64,000 bases of DNA from JAWVFM01 sp963841455. Lineage in GTDB: Bacteria > Actinomycetota > Thermoleophilia > Solirubrobacterales > 70-9. Made by a program: the position numbers and the translations under genes. The notes under the pieces were generated by a model that was not told the DNA's origin, ran no database searches, and saw only the letters and a program-made list of their open reading frames with translations. Location of the stretch: contig CAWJCU010000007.1 of assembly GCA_963841455.1 (NCBI GenBank), positions 310,001-374,000 on the forward strand. The letters are read 5' to 3'. This document shows positions 1 to 7,715 of the stretch, in pieces (positions within the stretch are counted from its first letter, which is position 1; each line of letters starts with the position of its first letter).

Positions 1-672
1 GTGGACGAGCTCGTCGTCATCCCATTCGACCGCGAGTTCTCGACCATCGCCCCGGACGACTTCATCGAGCTGATCCTGATCGGGCAACTCGGTGCCGAGA
101 GCGTGTCGGTGGGGGAGAACTTCCGCTTCGGCGCGAGGGCGAAGGGAACACCGGAGCTCCTCGCGTCCCGCGAGGAGTTCTCAACCAGAGTCGTCCCGCT
201 CGTGGAGGTCGACGGCGAGACCGTGTCGTCGACCCGCATCCGCGCCCTGGTCGCCGCGGGCGACGTGGAGGGGGCCATGCGCTGCCTGGGGGCTCCGTTC
301 ATGCTCGAGGGCGGCGTGGTGACGGGCGACGAGCGCGGGCGCGAGCTCGGGTTCCCGACCGCGAACCTGGTGCCCTCCGACGAGTACGTCTGCCCCGGCC
401 ACGGCGTGTACGCAGCGTTTGCAAACGGGCACGCGGCCGCGGTCAACGTCGGCGTGCGACCTACTTTCGAGACTGGCCGCGGGCTCCTGGTCGAGGCGCA
501 CCTGATCGACTTCGACGCGGATCTCTACGGGCGGCCGCTGCGCGTCGCGTTCATTGCGCGGCTCCGCGGCGAGCGCCGGTTCGCCGGGGCCGAGGAGCTC
601 ATCGCGCAGATGCACCGGGACGTGGCCGAGGCGAGAGACCTGTGTGCACGGTTTGTCAGTGAGGGGCCTTAG
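1..672 (+). CDS. ribF: Bifunctional riboflavin kinase/FAD synthetase, 5' truncated
   Basis: Makes FMN from riboflavin and ATP, then FAD from FMN. The window begins inside the gene: the visible 223 residues hold the end of the FAD-synthetase domain (the VGENFRFG motif near residue 37 and SSTRIR near 76) and the whole riboflavin-kinase domain (GFPTAN near residue 117, NVGVRPTF near 150). Family members are about 300-330 aa, so roughly 90 N-terminal residues lie outside. The GTG at base 1 is only the first possible start in view. The stop codon lies in the loop of a repeat hairpin (663-676). It sits directly upstream of rpsO, a common bacterial neighbour. Confidence 0.93.
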   Translation: MDELVVIPFDREFSTIAPDDFIELILIGQLGAESVSVGENFRFGARAKGTPELLASREEFSTRVVPLVEVDGETVSSTRIRALVAAGDVEGAMRCLGAPFMLEGGVVTGDERGRELGFPTANLVPSDEYVCPGHGVYAAFANGHAAAVNVGVRPTFETGRGLLVEAHLIDFDADLYGRPLRVAFIARLRGERRFAGAEELIAQMHRDVAEARDLCARFVSEGP

Positions 673-713
673 CCCCGAAAGCAGCATGTAAGGGCGCCGG
701 AGGCGCCCGCAAG
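663..713 (-). repeat. Two-hairpin repeat element, copy 1
   Basis: Read on the minus strand this is CTTGC, a 7-bp hairpin (692-698 with 702-708, 3-base loop), the linker TTACATGCTGCTTTC (677-691), and a 5-bp hairpin (663-667 with 672-676). The same architecture recurs at 11101-11151 and 40518-40567 with different stem bases but preserved pairing. Here the element supplies the last codons and stop of ribF, so it overlaps coding sequence. Function unknown; REP-like mobile repeat or structured RNA are both possible. Confidence 0.75.
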
Positions 714-737
714 GCATTCCGGGAGATCGGCAAACGC

Positions 738-743
738 TAAGCT
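738..743 (+). promoter_or_regulatory. -10 box TAAGCT for rpsO
   Basis: TANNNT box ending 8 bases before the rpsO ATG, with no Shine-Dalgarno between. This spacing would place the transcript start at or next to the ATG (leaderless mRNA). Confidence 0.5.
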
Positions 744-751
744 CGCGTGCC

Positions 752-1021
752 ATGTCTTTGACCAAGGAGCGAAAGCAGGAGCTGATCGGCAAGTACGGCC
801 GGTCCGACGACGACACCGGCTCTGCCGAGGTCCAGGTCGCCCTGCTCACCGAGCGGATCAACGAGCTCACCGAGCACCTGCGAACGCACAGCAAGGACCA
901 TCACTCCCGCCGCGGCCTCCTGATGATGGTCGGCAAGCGTCGCCGTCTCCTCCGCTACCTCGAGCGCGCCGACGTCGATCGGTACCGTGCCCTCGTGGCG
1001 GACCTCGGTCTACGGCACTAG
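752..1021 (+). CDS. rpsO: 30S ribosomal protein S15
   Basis: Small-subunit primary-binding protein that contacts 16S rRNA in the platform. The 89-aa length is the usual size, and the family motif is present: TGSAEVQVALLTERI near residues 22-36 followed by HSKDHHSRRGLLMMVGKRRRLL near 46-67. It lies between ribF and pnp, a very widespread arrangement (rpsO-pnp). The start is fixed by family length; no Shine-Dalgarno precedes it, but a TANNNT box does. Confidence 0.97.
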   Translation: MSLTKERKQELIGKYGRSDDDTGSAEVQVALLTERINELTEHLRTHSKDHHSRRGLLMMVGKRRRLLRYLERADVDRYRALVADLGLRH

Positions 1022-1109
1022 CGGCCCCCGCTAACATCGCCTCCGTTAGAGAACGAGAGTTCTGAGCAAGAAAGGCCGCCATCCGGGCGGTTGAAAGGAA
1101 CAAAATTTC
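1022..1109 (+). promoter_or_regulatory. Structured leader of pnp
   Basis: The rpsO-pnp gap contains a perfect 5-bp hairpin closed by a GAGA tetraloop (1050-1063), a second 5-bp GC hairpin (1076-1090), and then the purine-rich ribosome site GAAAGGA (1093-1099) ten bases before the pnp ATG. Known precedent: pnp is autoregulated through leader cleavage in enterobacteria, and a conserved Actino-pnp RNA motif has been described upstream of actinobacterial pnp. Whether this leader belongs to that motif I cannot determine by eye. Confidence 0.5.
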
Positions 1110-3371
1110 ATGAGCATGTTTGACGTGAGCCGCGTCTCGGCGGACGTTGGAGCGGGGGAGATCAGCTTCGAGACCGGCAAGCTCGCCCGCCAGGCGGGCG
1201 GAGCGGTCGTCGTCCAGAGCGGCGACACCATGGTCCTCGCGACGGCCACCGTGGGCAGCCTCCGGGACGTGGATTTCCTTCCCCTGACGGTCGACGTCGA
1301 GGAGAAGCACTACGCGGCCGGCAAGATCCCCGGCTCGTTCTTCCGCCGCGAGGCGAGGGCCGGCGAGAAGGCCACGCTGACCGCGCGGATGATCGATCGA
1401 CCGATTCGTCCGCTCTTCCCCAAGGGCTGGCACTACGACACCCAGATCGTCTGCCAGCCGCTGTCGGTGGACCACGTCCACCCCTACGACATCCTGGCGA
1501 TGAACGGCGCCTCGGCCGCGATCGCGATCTCGTCGATCCCCGTCGACAAGCACGTCGGCTCGGTGCGGGTCGGCAAGCTCGAAGGCGACTTCGTCGTCAA
1601 CCCCGACGAGGAGGCTTCCGAAGGCCTCGAGATGGACTTGGTCGTCTCCGGCACCGACGAGGCGATCCTGATGGTCGAGTGCGGGGCGAACGGCGTCACC
1701 GAGGCCGAGGTCCTCGACGCGCTCGACATCGCGCACGCTGAGATCAAGAAGCTCACCGCGGCGATGGAGGAGCTTCGCGGCAAGGCCGGCAAGGACAAGC
1801 TCGAGATCGAGGCGCCGACGGTCGACGAGGCGCTCCTGGAGAAGATCGTCATCTCCCACGGCGAGAAGCTCGACGAGGCGACCCAGGTCCCCGAGAAGCT
1901 CGCTCGACAGGACGCGATCAAGGCGGTCTCCGACGAGGTCCTCACCACCTACGCGTCCGACGACGACGAGGAGAAGTCCGCGGAGGTCGCAAGCGCCTTC
2001 GACAAGCTCGAGAAGGATGTGATCCGCAAGCGCATCGCCGTGGACAAGAAACGTCCCGACGGCCGCGCGCAGGACGAGATCCGGCCGATCGAGTGCGAGG
2101 TCGACGTCGCGCCCCGCGTCCACGGTTCGGCGCTCTTCACCCGTGGTGAGACGCAGATCCTCTCGAGCGTCGCGCTGGGCACCACTCGGATGGACATGAA
2201 GGTCGACAACCTCGGCCTTCAGGACACGAAGACGTTCTGGCATCACTACAACTTCCCGCCGTTCTCGGTGGGCGAGGCCGGGTTCATGCGCGGGCCCAAG
2301 CGCCGCGACATCGGCCACGGCGCGCTCGCCGAGCGGGCGCTGGTGCCGACGATCCCCGACCAGGAGGAGTTCCCCTACGTCGTGCGGGTCGTCTCCGACA
2401 CGCTGGAGTCGAACGGCTCCTCGTCGATGGGCTCGGTCTGCGCCTCGTCGATGGCGCTGCAGGCCGCCGGCGTCCCGGTCAGCGCTCCGGTGGCGGGCGT
2501 CGCGATGGGCCTGATCAAGGAGGGCGACAGCCATATCGTCCTCACGGACATCGCCGGCGTCGAGGACCACCTCGGTGACATGGACTTCAAGGTCGCCGGC
2601 ACCAAGGACGGGATCAACGCCCTCCAGATGGACATCAAGATCTCGGGCGTCACGTTCGAGATCCTCACGGAGGCGCTCGAGCAGGCTCGCAAGGGCCGCC
2701 TGTTCATCCTCGACAAGATGGCCGGTGCGATCGACGGGCCGCGGGAGAAGCTCTCTCAGTACGCGCCGCGGATCGAGCAGATCAAGATCGATCCGGACAA
2801 GATCGGGGCCGTCATCGGCAAGGGCGGCGAGAACATCCGCGCCCTCCAAGAGGAGTTCGAGGCCGAGATCGACATCGAGGACGACGGCACGGTCCGCATC
2901 TACGCGCCGAGCGGCGACCTTGTCGATGCCTGCGTGGAGCGCATCCGGTCGATGACCAAGGAAGCCGAGGTCGGCGACCGCTACAAGGGCAAGGTCGTGA
3001 AGACGACCACCTTCGGTGCGTTCGTCGAGTTGGCCAAGGGAACCGACGGGCTCCTGCACATCTCGAACGTCAAGCCGGGTGAACGGGTCGGCGCTGTCGA
3101 GGACGTTCTGAGCCAGGGCGACGAGCTTGACGTGACGGTCGTGGAAGTTGACCGTGAGCGCGGCCGCATCGGCCTGCGCCTCTCCGACGACCCCTCGATC
3201 GAGGGCAAGTCGGCGGAGGAGCTGACGTCTGTCGGCACCGGCGATCCGACCATGGGCGGCGGCGGTGGACGTCGCGACGGCGGCCGGCGCGATGGCGGCG
3301 GCCGGGGGCGCGAGCGCCTCGATGGCGGCCGGCGCGGCGGCGGCGGCCGGGACCGACGTAGAGACCGTTGA
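1110..3371 (+). CDS. pnp: Polynucleotide phosphorylase
   Basis: 3'-to-5' phosphorolytic exoribonuclease that degrades mRNA and can add 3' tails. The 753 residues contain two RNase PH cores (about 10-230 and 320-550) separated by an alpha-helical linker, then KH (IGAVIGKGGENIRALQ near 565) and S1 (YKGKVVKTTTFGAFVEL near 630) RNA-binding domains. The last 40 residues are an unusual Gly/Arg/Asp tail with repeated GGR and RDGG units, likely disordered and RNA-binding. A clear ribosome site precedes the ATG. The stop overlaps the next gene's start, so pnp and the M16 peptidase are probably co-translated. Confidence 0.97.
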   Translation: MSMFDVSRVSADVGAGEISFETGKLARQAGGAVVVQSGDTMVLATATVGSLRDVDFLPLTVDVEEKHYAAGKIPGSFFRREARAGEKATLTARMIDRPIRPLFPKGWHYDTQIVCQPLSVDHVHPYDILAMNGASAAIAISSIPVDKHVGSVRVGKLEGDFVVNPDEEASEGLEMDLVVSGTDEAILMVECGANGVTEAEVLDALDIAHAEIKKLTAAMEELRGKAGKDKLEIEAPTVDEALLEKIVISHGEKLDEATQVPEKLARQDAIKAVSDEVLTTYASDDDEEKSAEVASAFDKLEKDVIRKRIAVDKKRPDGRAQDEIRPIECEVDVAPRVHGSALFTRGETQILSSVALGTTRMDMKVDNLGLQDTKTFWHHYNFPPFSVGEAGFMRGPKRRDIGHGALAERALVPTIPDQEEFPYVVRVVSDTLESNGSSSMGSVCASSMALQAAGVPVSAPVAGVAMGLIKEGDSHIVLTDIAGVEDHLGDMDFKVAGTKDGINALQMDIKISGVTFEILTEALEQARKGRLFILDKMAGAIDGPREKLSQYAPRIEQIKIDPDKIGAVIGKGGENIRALQEEFEAEIDIEDDGTVRIYAPSGDLVDACVERIRSMTKEAEVGDRYKGKVVKTTTFGAFVELAKGTDGLLHISNVKPGERVGAVEDVLSQGDELDVTVVEVDRERGRIGLRLSDDPSIEGKSAEELTSVGTGDPTMGGGGGRRDGGRRDGGGRGRERLDGGRRGGGGRDRRRDR

Positions 3372-4663
3372 GCGACGCGCTGCCTGAGGGAGTCGAGCTC
3401 ACCGAGCTCGGCTCGGGGCTGCGCGTGATCACGGAGGCGATGCCGTCCGTTCGGTCGGTGGCCCTGGGCCTCTGGGTGCGGACGGGCTCGCGCGACGAGA
3501 GCCCGGTTGAGGCCGGGCTCTCGCATTTCCTCGAGCATCTCCTCTTCAAGGGGACGCCCGGCTGGTCGGCGATCGAGATCGCGGAGCAGCTCGACGGAAT
3601 GGGGGCGTCGGCGAACGCGGCCACGGGCAAGGAGTCGACCCACCTTTACGCGCGCTTCCTCGACGACCACACCGACGACGCGTTCGATCTTCTCACGCAG
3701 ATGCTCGCCAGGCCGACGCTGCCCCCGGACGAGGTGGAGACCGAGCGCGAGGTGATCCTCGAGGAGATCGCCATGTACGAGGACGAGCCGTCCGACCGCG
3801 TCCACGACGTGCTCGCCGAGGCGATCTTCGGCGACCACCCCCTGGGCCGCCGCGTGCTCGGCAGCTCGGAGGTCATCGCGTCGGTGCCGGTCCCCGAGAT
3901 ACGCGCCTACCACGACGGCCGGTACACGGCCGACACGGTGGTTGTCGCAGCGGCCGGCCATCTCGACCACGACCACATCGTGGAGCTAGCCGGCAAAGCC
4001 CTCGACCTGGCGGAGACGGCCCCTCCGAGCCCCGACGGCACGGCCCCCGGGCGCGACCCCAGGCTGATCTTCTATCGGAAGGAGACCGAGCAGTACCACG
4101 TCTGCTTCGGAGGTCGAGGGATCCCCCGGGGCGACGAGCGGCGGTTCGCGCTCTCGGTCTTGGACGCCGGTTTCGGCGGCTCCAGCTCGTCGCGCCTCTT
4201 CCGCGAGATCCGCGAGAAGCGCGGGCTCGCCTACTCGGTCGGGTCCTACTTCGACCAGTACGTCGACGACGGCGCCGTGGCGATGTACGTCGGCACGCGC
4301 GCCGACAACGTCGACGAGGCCTGCGCGATCATTGGCCGGGAGCTGGGTCGGCTGCGCGATGACGGGCTCGAGCCTTCTGAGCTGACCCGAGCGAAGGAGC
4401 ACGTGAAGGGCCGCATCGTCCTCGGGCTCGAGTCGACCGGCGCGCGGATGAGCCGTTGCGCCCGGTCGATCCTGCACGGGCTTCCGCTGCTCTCGCTCGA
4501 CGAGCTCCTGGCCCGGATCGACTCGGTCACCGCCGAGGACGTGGCCGAGCTCGGCCGCGAGCTTTACGACCCGGCAGCGCTGTCGGCCGCGTGCATCGGC
4601 GCCGAAGCCGACCGGTTCCGCGCCGCATCGGAAGCGGTGAGCCCGGCCCTCGCGGCGGCATGA
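3368..4663 (+). CDS. M16 family zinc metallopeptidase (processing-peptidase type)
   Basis: Zinc protease of the pitrilysin/mitochondrial-processing-peptidase family. The inverted zinc motif HFLEH is at about residues 52-56 with the downstream glutamates (ETEREVILEEI) near 125-135, so this is a catalytically complete subunit. Length 431 aa matches single bacterial M16B proteins. It starts with TTG overlapping the pnp stop (TTGA) and ends in an ATGA overlap with dapB, which gives a tightly coupled pnp-M16-dapB operon, as in many Gram-positives. Physiological substrate unknown. Confidence 0.93.
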   Translation: MSDALPEGVELTELGSGLRVITEAMPSVRSVALGLWVRTGSRDESPVEAGLSHFLEHLLFKGTPGWSAIEIAEQLDGMGASANAATGKESTHLYARFLDDHTDDAFDLLTQMLARPTLPPDEVETEREVILEEIAMYEDEPSDRVHDVLAEAIFGDHPLGRRVLGSSEVIASVPVPEIRAYHDGRYTADTVVVAAAGHLDHDHIVELAGKALDLAETAPPSPDGTAPGRDPRLIFYRKETEQYHVCFGGRGIPRGDERRFALSVLDAGFGGSSSSRLFREIREKRGLAYSVGSYFDQYVDDGAVAMYVGTRADNVDEACAIIGRELGRLRDDGLEPSELTRAKEHVKGRIVLGLESTGARMSRCARSILHGLPLLSLDELLARIDSVTAEDVAELGRELYDPAALSAACIGAEADRFRAASEAVSPALAAA

Positions 4664-5334
4664 TCGAGGTCGCCGTGTCGGGCGCCGCCGGGCGCATGGG
4701 CATGGCTGTCTGCGACGCGGTCGAGGGGGCCGACGACACGTCGCTCGCCGGAAGGGCGGATCCCGCGCTTGGCGCGTCGCTCGCAGAGGTGCTCCGTGAT
4801 GCGGATGTGCTCGTGGACTTCAGCACTCCGGAGACCGCCCCCGGCAACGTCCTGGAGGCCGTCGCCGCCGGCGTTCACGCCGTCGTTGGGACCACCGGCT
4901 TCGATCTCGACGAGCTGCGGACCAGGGTGGAGGGCGCCCGCGAAGCCGGCGCGAATGTGTTCGTCGCTCCGAACTTCGCGATCGGGGCGGTCCTGATGAT
5001 GGACGCCGCGAGGCGGATCGCTCCCCACATGCCGGAGGTCGAGATCGTCGAGCTCCACCACGATCGCAAGGTCGACGCTCCGTCCGGCACCGCGAAGCGG
5101 ACGGCGGAGCTGATCGCCGGGGCCGGGGGGACCGTGCATCAGCCGATCCATTCCGTCCGGCTCCCGGGGCTCGTGGCGCACCAGGAAGTCATCTTCGGCA
5201 GCGAGGGCCAGACACTCACCATTCGCCACGACTCGACCGACCGGCGATCGTTCATGCCCGGCGTCCTCTTGGCCGTCCGGCTGGTCGCCGGCCTGGAAGA
5301 TCCGTTCACCGTCGGCCTCGAGACGCTCCTGTAG
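4660..5334 (+). CDS. dapB: 4-hydroxy-tetrahydrodipicolinate reductase
   Basis: NAD(P)H-dependent second step of the lysine/DAP branch. The 224-aa protein begins with the nucleotide-binding loop GAAGRMG (residues 8-14) and has the substrate-site motif ELHHDRKVDAPSGTA with the catalytic histidines at 143-144 and lysine 147. The ATG overlapping the M16 stop is chosen because the dinucleotide fold starts there; the open frame extends upstream without homologous sequence. Slightly shorter than typical DapB (about 245-270 aa). Its TAG stop forms part of a -10-like box for the next gene. Confidence 0.96.
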   Translation: MIEVAVSGAAGRMGMAVCDAVEGADDTSLAGRADPALGASLAEVLRDADVLVDFSTPETAPGNVLEAVAAGVHAVVGTTGFDLDELRTRVEGAREAGANVFVAPNFAIGAVLMMDAARRIAPHMPEVEIVELHHDRKVDAPSGTAKRTAELIAGAGGTVHQPIHSVRLPGLVAHQEVIFGSEGQTLTIRHDSTDRRSFMPGVLLAVRLVAGLEDPFTVGLETLL

Positions 5335-5337
5335 GGT
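5332..5337 (+). promoter_or_regulatory. -10 box TAGGGT for the amidase gene, built on the dapB stop
   Basis: TANNNT box whose first three bases are the dapB stop codon, ending 8 bases before the next ATG. Suggests an internal leaderless promoter. Confidence 0.4.
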
Positions 5338-5345
5338 CCACGCCG

Positions 5346-6794
5346 ATGGCCGACGATCTCGCGCGCATGGACGCGACCGACCAGGCCGAGCTCGTCCGCT
5401 CCGGCGAGGCGAGCCCGGCCGAGCTGGTGGATGCCGCGATTGCCCGCGTGGAGGAGCTCAACCCGGACCTGAACGCGGTCATCCACCCGCTGTTCGAGGA
5501 GGCTCGCGAGGAGGCGGCCGGCGAGCTGCCCGACGGTCCCTTCCGCGGTGTGCCCTTCCTCCTCAAGGACCTCGGTGCCGCGTTCGCCGGTCAGCCACTC
5601 CACATGGGAATGAGAGTCCTCAAGGACATCGATTTCCGCGCTCCGGTCGACACCTACCTGGCTGAGCGGTTCCGCGCGGCCGGGTTCGTGACGATCGGGA
5701 AGACCAACCTCCCGGAGATGGGGATCCTCCCGACCTCCGAGCCCGACGCCTACGGCCCCACCCGCAACCCCTGGGACACCAGCCGGTCGGCCGGCGGGTC
5801 GAGCGGTGGCTCGGCCGCAGCCGTTGCAGCGGGAATGGTCCCGGTGGCGCACGCCAACGACGGCGGCGGGTCGATCCGGATTCCGGCTTCGAAGTGTGGC
5901 CTGGTCGGGCTCAAGCCCACCCGGCAGCGGATCTCCGAGGGGCCGCTCATCGGCGACAACATGTCGGGCCTGACCGTGGAGCTCGTCGTCTCGCGCTCGG
6001 TTCGCGACACGGCGGCGATCCTCGACGCCGTTCATGGGCCGGCGCCCGGCGACCCCTACGTCGCCCCGCCGCCCGAGCGCCCGTACGTCGACGAGCTCGA
6101 CGCCGACCCCGGTCGCCTTCGGATCGGGTTCATCACGCAGCCCATTGCGGAGGAGACGCCGCAGCCGGTCGTCATCGATGCGGCTCGCGACACGGGCGAG
6201 CTTCTCGAGTCGCTCGGCCACGAGGTCGAGGAGGTCGACCTCTCCGCGTTCGCGCAGATCGACGTGGTCCCCACGTTCATGGTCCGCTGGGCCGCCGGGC
6301 AGGCTGCCGCGATCGCGCAGATTTCTACGGTGATCGGACGCGAGATCGGCCCTGACGACGTCGAGCCACTCACCTGGGCGCTGGCGGAGATGGGGCGGGG
6401 CGTGAACGGCGCCGACTACCTTGCCGCGGTCGGGCAGCACCAGCTGCTCTCGCGCATGGTCGCCGCCCTCCACGACACCTACGATCTCCTCCTCACGCCG
6501 ACGCTGGGCGAGGTGCCTCCGCCGCTCGGCACCTTCGACGACTCCGGGCCGGACCCGCTCGACGCGATCCGCCGCGCCGGCCTGACCGCCGCCTTCACCG
6601 CCACCTACAACGTCACGGGGCAGCCGGCGATCTCGCTCCCGCTCCACTGGAGTGACGAGGGGCTGCCCATGGGAACGCAGCTCGCCGCCCCGTTCGGTGA
6701 CGAGGCGAGCCTCATTCGGGTCGCCGCGCAGCTCGAGCAGGCGCGCCCGTGGGGAGACCGCGTGCCGCCGATCTTCGCCGCGGCCCCCGCCTAG
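5346..6794 (+). CDS. Amidase-signature family hydrolase
   Basis: Ser-cisSer-Lys amide hydrolase. All three catalytic residues are visible: Lys74 in FLLKD, cis-Ser152 in GGSSGGSAAA, and nucleophile Ser176 in GGGSIRIPAS. Length 482 aa is typical. The absence of adjacent gatB and gatC, and its position inside a dapB-dapA cluster, argue against a role as GatA of the tRNA amidotransferase. More likely it is a small-molecule or 6-aminohexanoate-type amidase; the substrate cannot be read from sequence. It separates dapB from dapA. Confidence 0.9.
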   Translation: MADDLARMDATDQAELVRSGEASPAELVDAAIARVEELNPDLNAVIHPLFEEAREEAAGELPDGPFRGVPFLLKDLGAAFAGQPLHMGMRVLKDIDFRAPVDTYLAERFRAAGFVTIGKTNLPEMGILPTSEPDAYGPTRNPWDTSRSAGGSSGGSAAAVAAGMVPVAHANDGGGSIRIPASKCGLVGLKPTRQRISEGPLIGDNMSGLTVELVVSRSVRDTAAILDAVHGPAPGDPYVAPPPERPYVDELDADPGRLRIGFITQPIAEETPQPVVIDAARDTGELLESLGHEVEEVDLSAFAQIDVVPTFMVRWAAGQAAAIAQISTVIGREIGPDDVEPLTWALAEMGRGVNGADYLAAVGQHQLLSRMVAALHDTYDLLLTPTLGEVPPPLGTFDDSGPDPLDAIRRAGLTAAFTATYNVTGQPAISLPLHWSDEGLPMGTQLAAPFGDEASLIRVAAQLEQARPWGDRVPPIFAAAPA

Positions 6795-6805
6795 GCCCTC
6801 GCGCC

Positions 6806-6811
6806 TAAGAT
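6806..6811 (+). promoter_or_regulatory. -10 box TAAGAT for dapA
   Basis: TANNNT box ending 7 bases before the dapA ATG with no ribosome site between, which is the spacing expected for a leaderless transcript. Confidence 0.5.
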
Positions 6812-6818
6812 TTCGCCC

Positions 6819-7703
6819 ATGAGCGCGATACACGGCGTGATCACGGCGATGGTGACCCCGTTCGACGCCGACGGCGAGGTCGACCTCGACTCGGCACGGC
6901 GAGTGGCTAGCCATCTGGCCGACAACGGCTCGCATGGCGTCGTCGTGGCGGGGACCACGGGCGAGTCGCCGACGCTCTCCGACGACGAGAAGCTCGCCCT
7001 TCTGGACGCGGTCAAGGACGAGGTGGGCGACCGGCTGACCGTCATCTGCGGCACCGGCTCCAACGACACGCGCCACTCGGTCAAGCTCACGCAGCGGGCC
7101 GCCGATGCGGGCGCCGACGCCGTGCTCGTCGTCACGCCGTACTACAGCAAGCCGAATCCGGCCGGTGTCCGGGCGCACTTCGAGACCGTCGCCGAGGCGG
7201 CGGGGTCGACTCCGGTCGTGCTCTACAACATCCCCTCGCGAACGGTGATCAACGTGCCGCCGGACGCCCTCGGCGAGCTCGGGCGATCGGTCGAGAACAT
7301 CGTCGCGGTCAAGCAGGCCAACGACGATGACCTCGGGTCGATCGACGGCCTGGAGCTACTCGCCGGCAACGACAACGTCTTCCTGCGATGCCTGGAGGCC
7401 GGTGGGGTCGGCGGGATCCTCGTCTCCTCGCACCTCGTGGGGCTGGAGATGAGGCAGATCTACGAATCGCACCTCGCCGGCGATGCCGCGCACGCCGAGG
7501 AGATCGACGCGAAGCTGCGGCCGATCTACGAGGCGACGACGGTCACCGCGAACCCGATCCCCGTGAAGGCCGCGCTCGAGATGCTCGGCGTGATCGACGG
7601 TCATCTCCGGCTGCCGATGGTGCCCGCGAGCCAGGACGAGCGGGCGGCGGTTCGCGTGGCGCTGGAGCGTCACGGGCTCCTCGTCGCGGGCGGCGCGGCC
7701 TAG
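6819..7703 (+). CDS. dapA: 4-hydroxy-tetrahydrodipicolinate synthase
   Basis: Condenses pyruvate with aspartate semialdehyde, the first committed step to DAP and lysine. The 294-aa TIM barrel shows the GTTGES loop (45-50), the Tyr of YNIPSR (136), and the Schiff-base lysine in AVKQAN (165). It lies directly upstream of RNase J, the dapA-rnj order seen widely in Actinobacteria. A TANNNT box 7 bases before the ATG suggests its own leaderless promoter. Confidence 0.97.
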   Translation: MSAIHGVITAMVTPFDADGEVDLDSARRVASHLADNGSHGVVVAGTTGESPTLSDDEKLALLDAVKDEVGDRLTVICGTGSNDTRHSVKLTQRAADAGADAVLVVTPYYSKPNPAGVRAHFETVAEAAGSTPVVLYNIPSRTVINVPPDALGELGRSVENIVAVKQANDDDLGSIDGLELLAGNDNVFLRCLEAGGVGGILVSSHLVGLEMRQIYESHLAGDAAHAEEIDAKLRPIYEATTVTANPIPVKAALEMLGVIDGHLRLPMVPASQDERAAVRVALERHGLLVAGGAA

Positions 7704-7706
7704 GCT
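7701..7706 (+). promoter_or_regulatory. -10 box TAGGCT for rnj, built on the dapA stop
   Basis: The dapA TAG stop is the first half of this box, which ends 9 bases before the RNase J ATG. Confidence 0.35.
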
Positions 7707-7715
7707 TCACCGGCG

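Noticed and set aside
867..3059. Long antisense open frame over rpsO and pnp (730 codons)
   Set aside because: Rich in Arg/Asp/Leu/His as expected from the reverse of a high-GC gene; pnp itself is unmistakable. The same holds for the long antisense frames at 5139-7178, 9346-10998 and 13487-15124.
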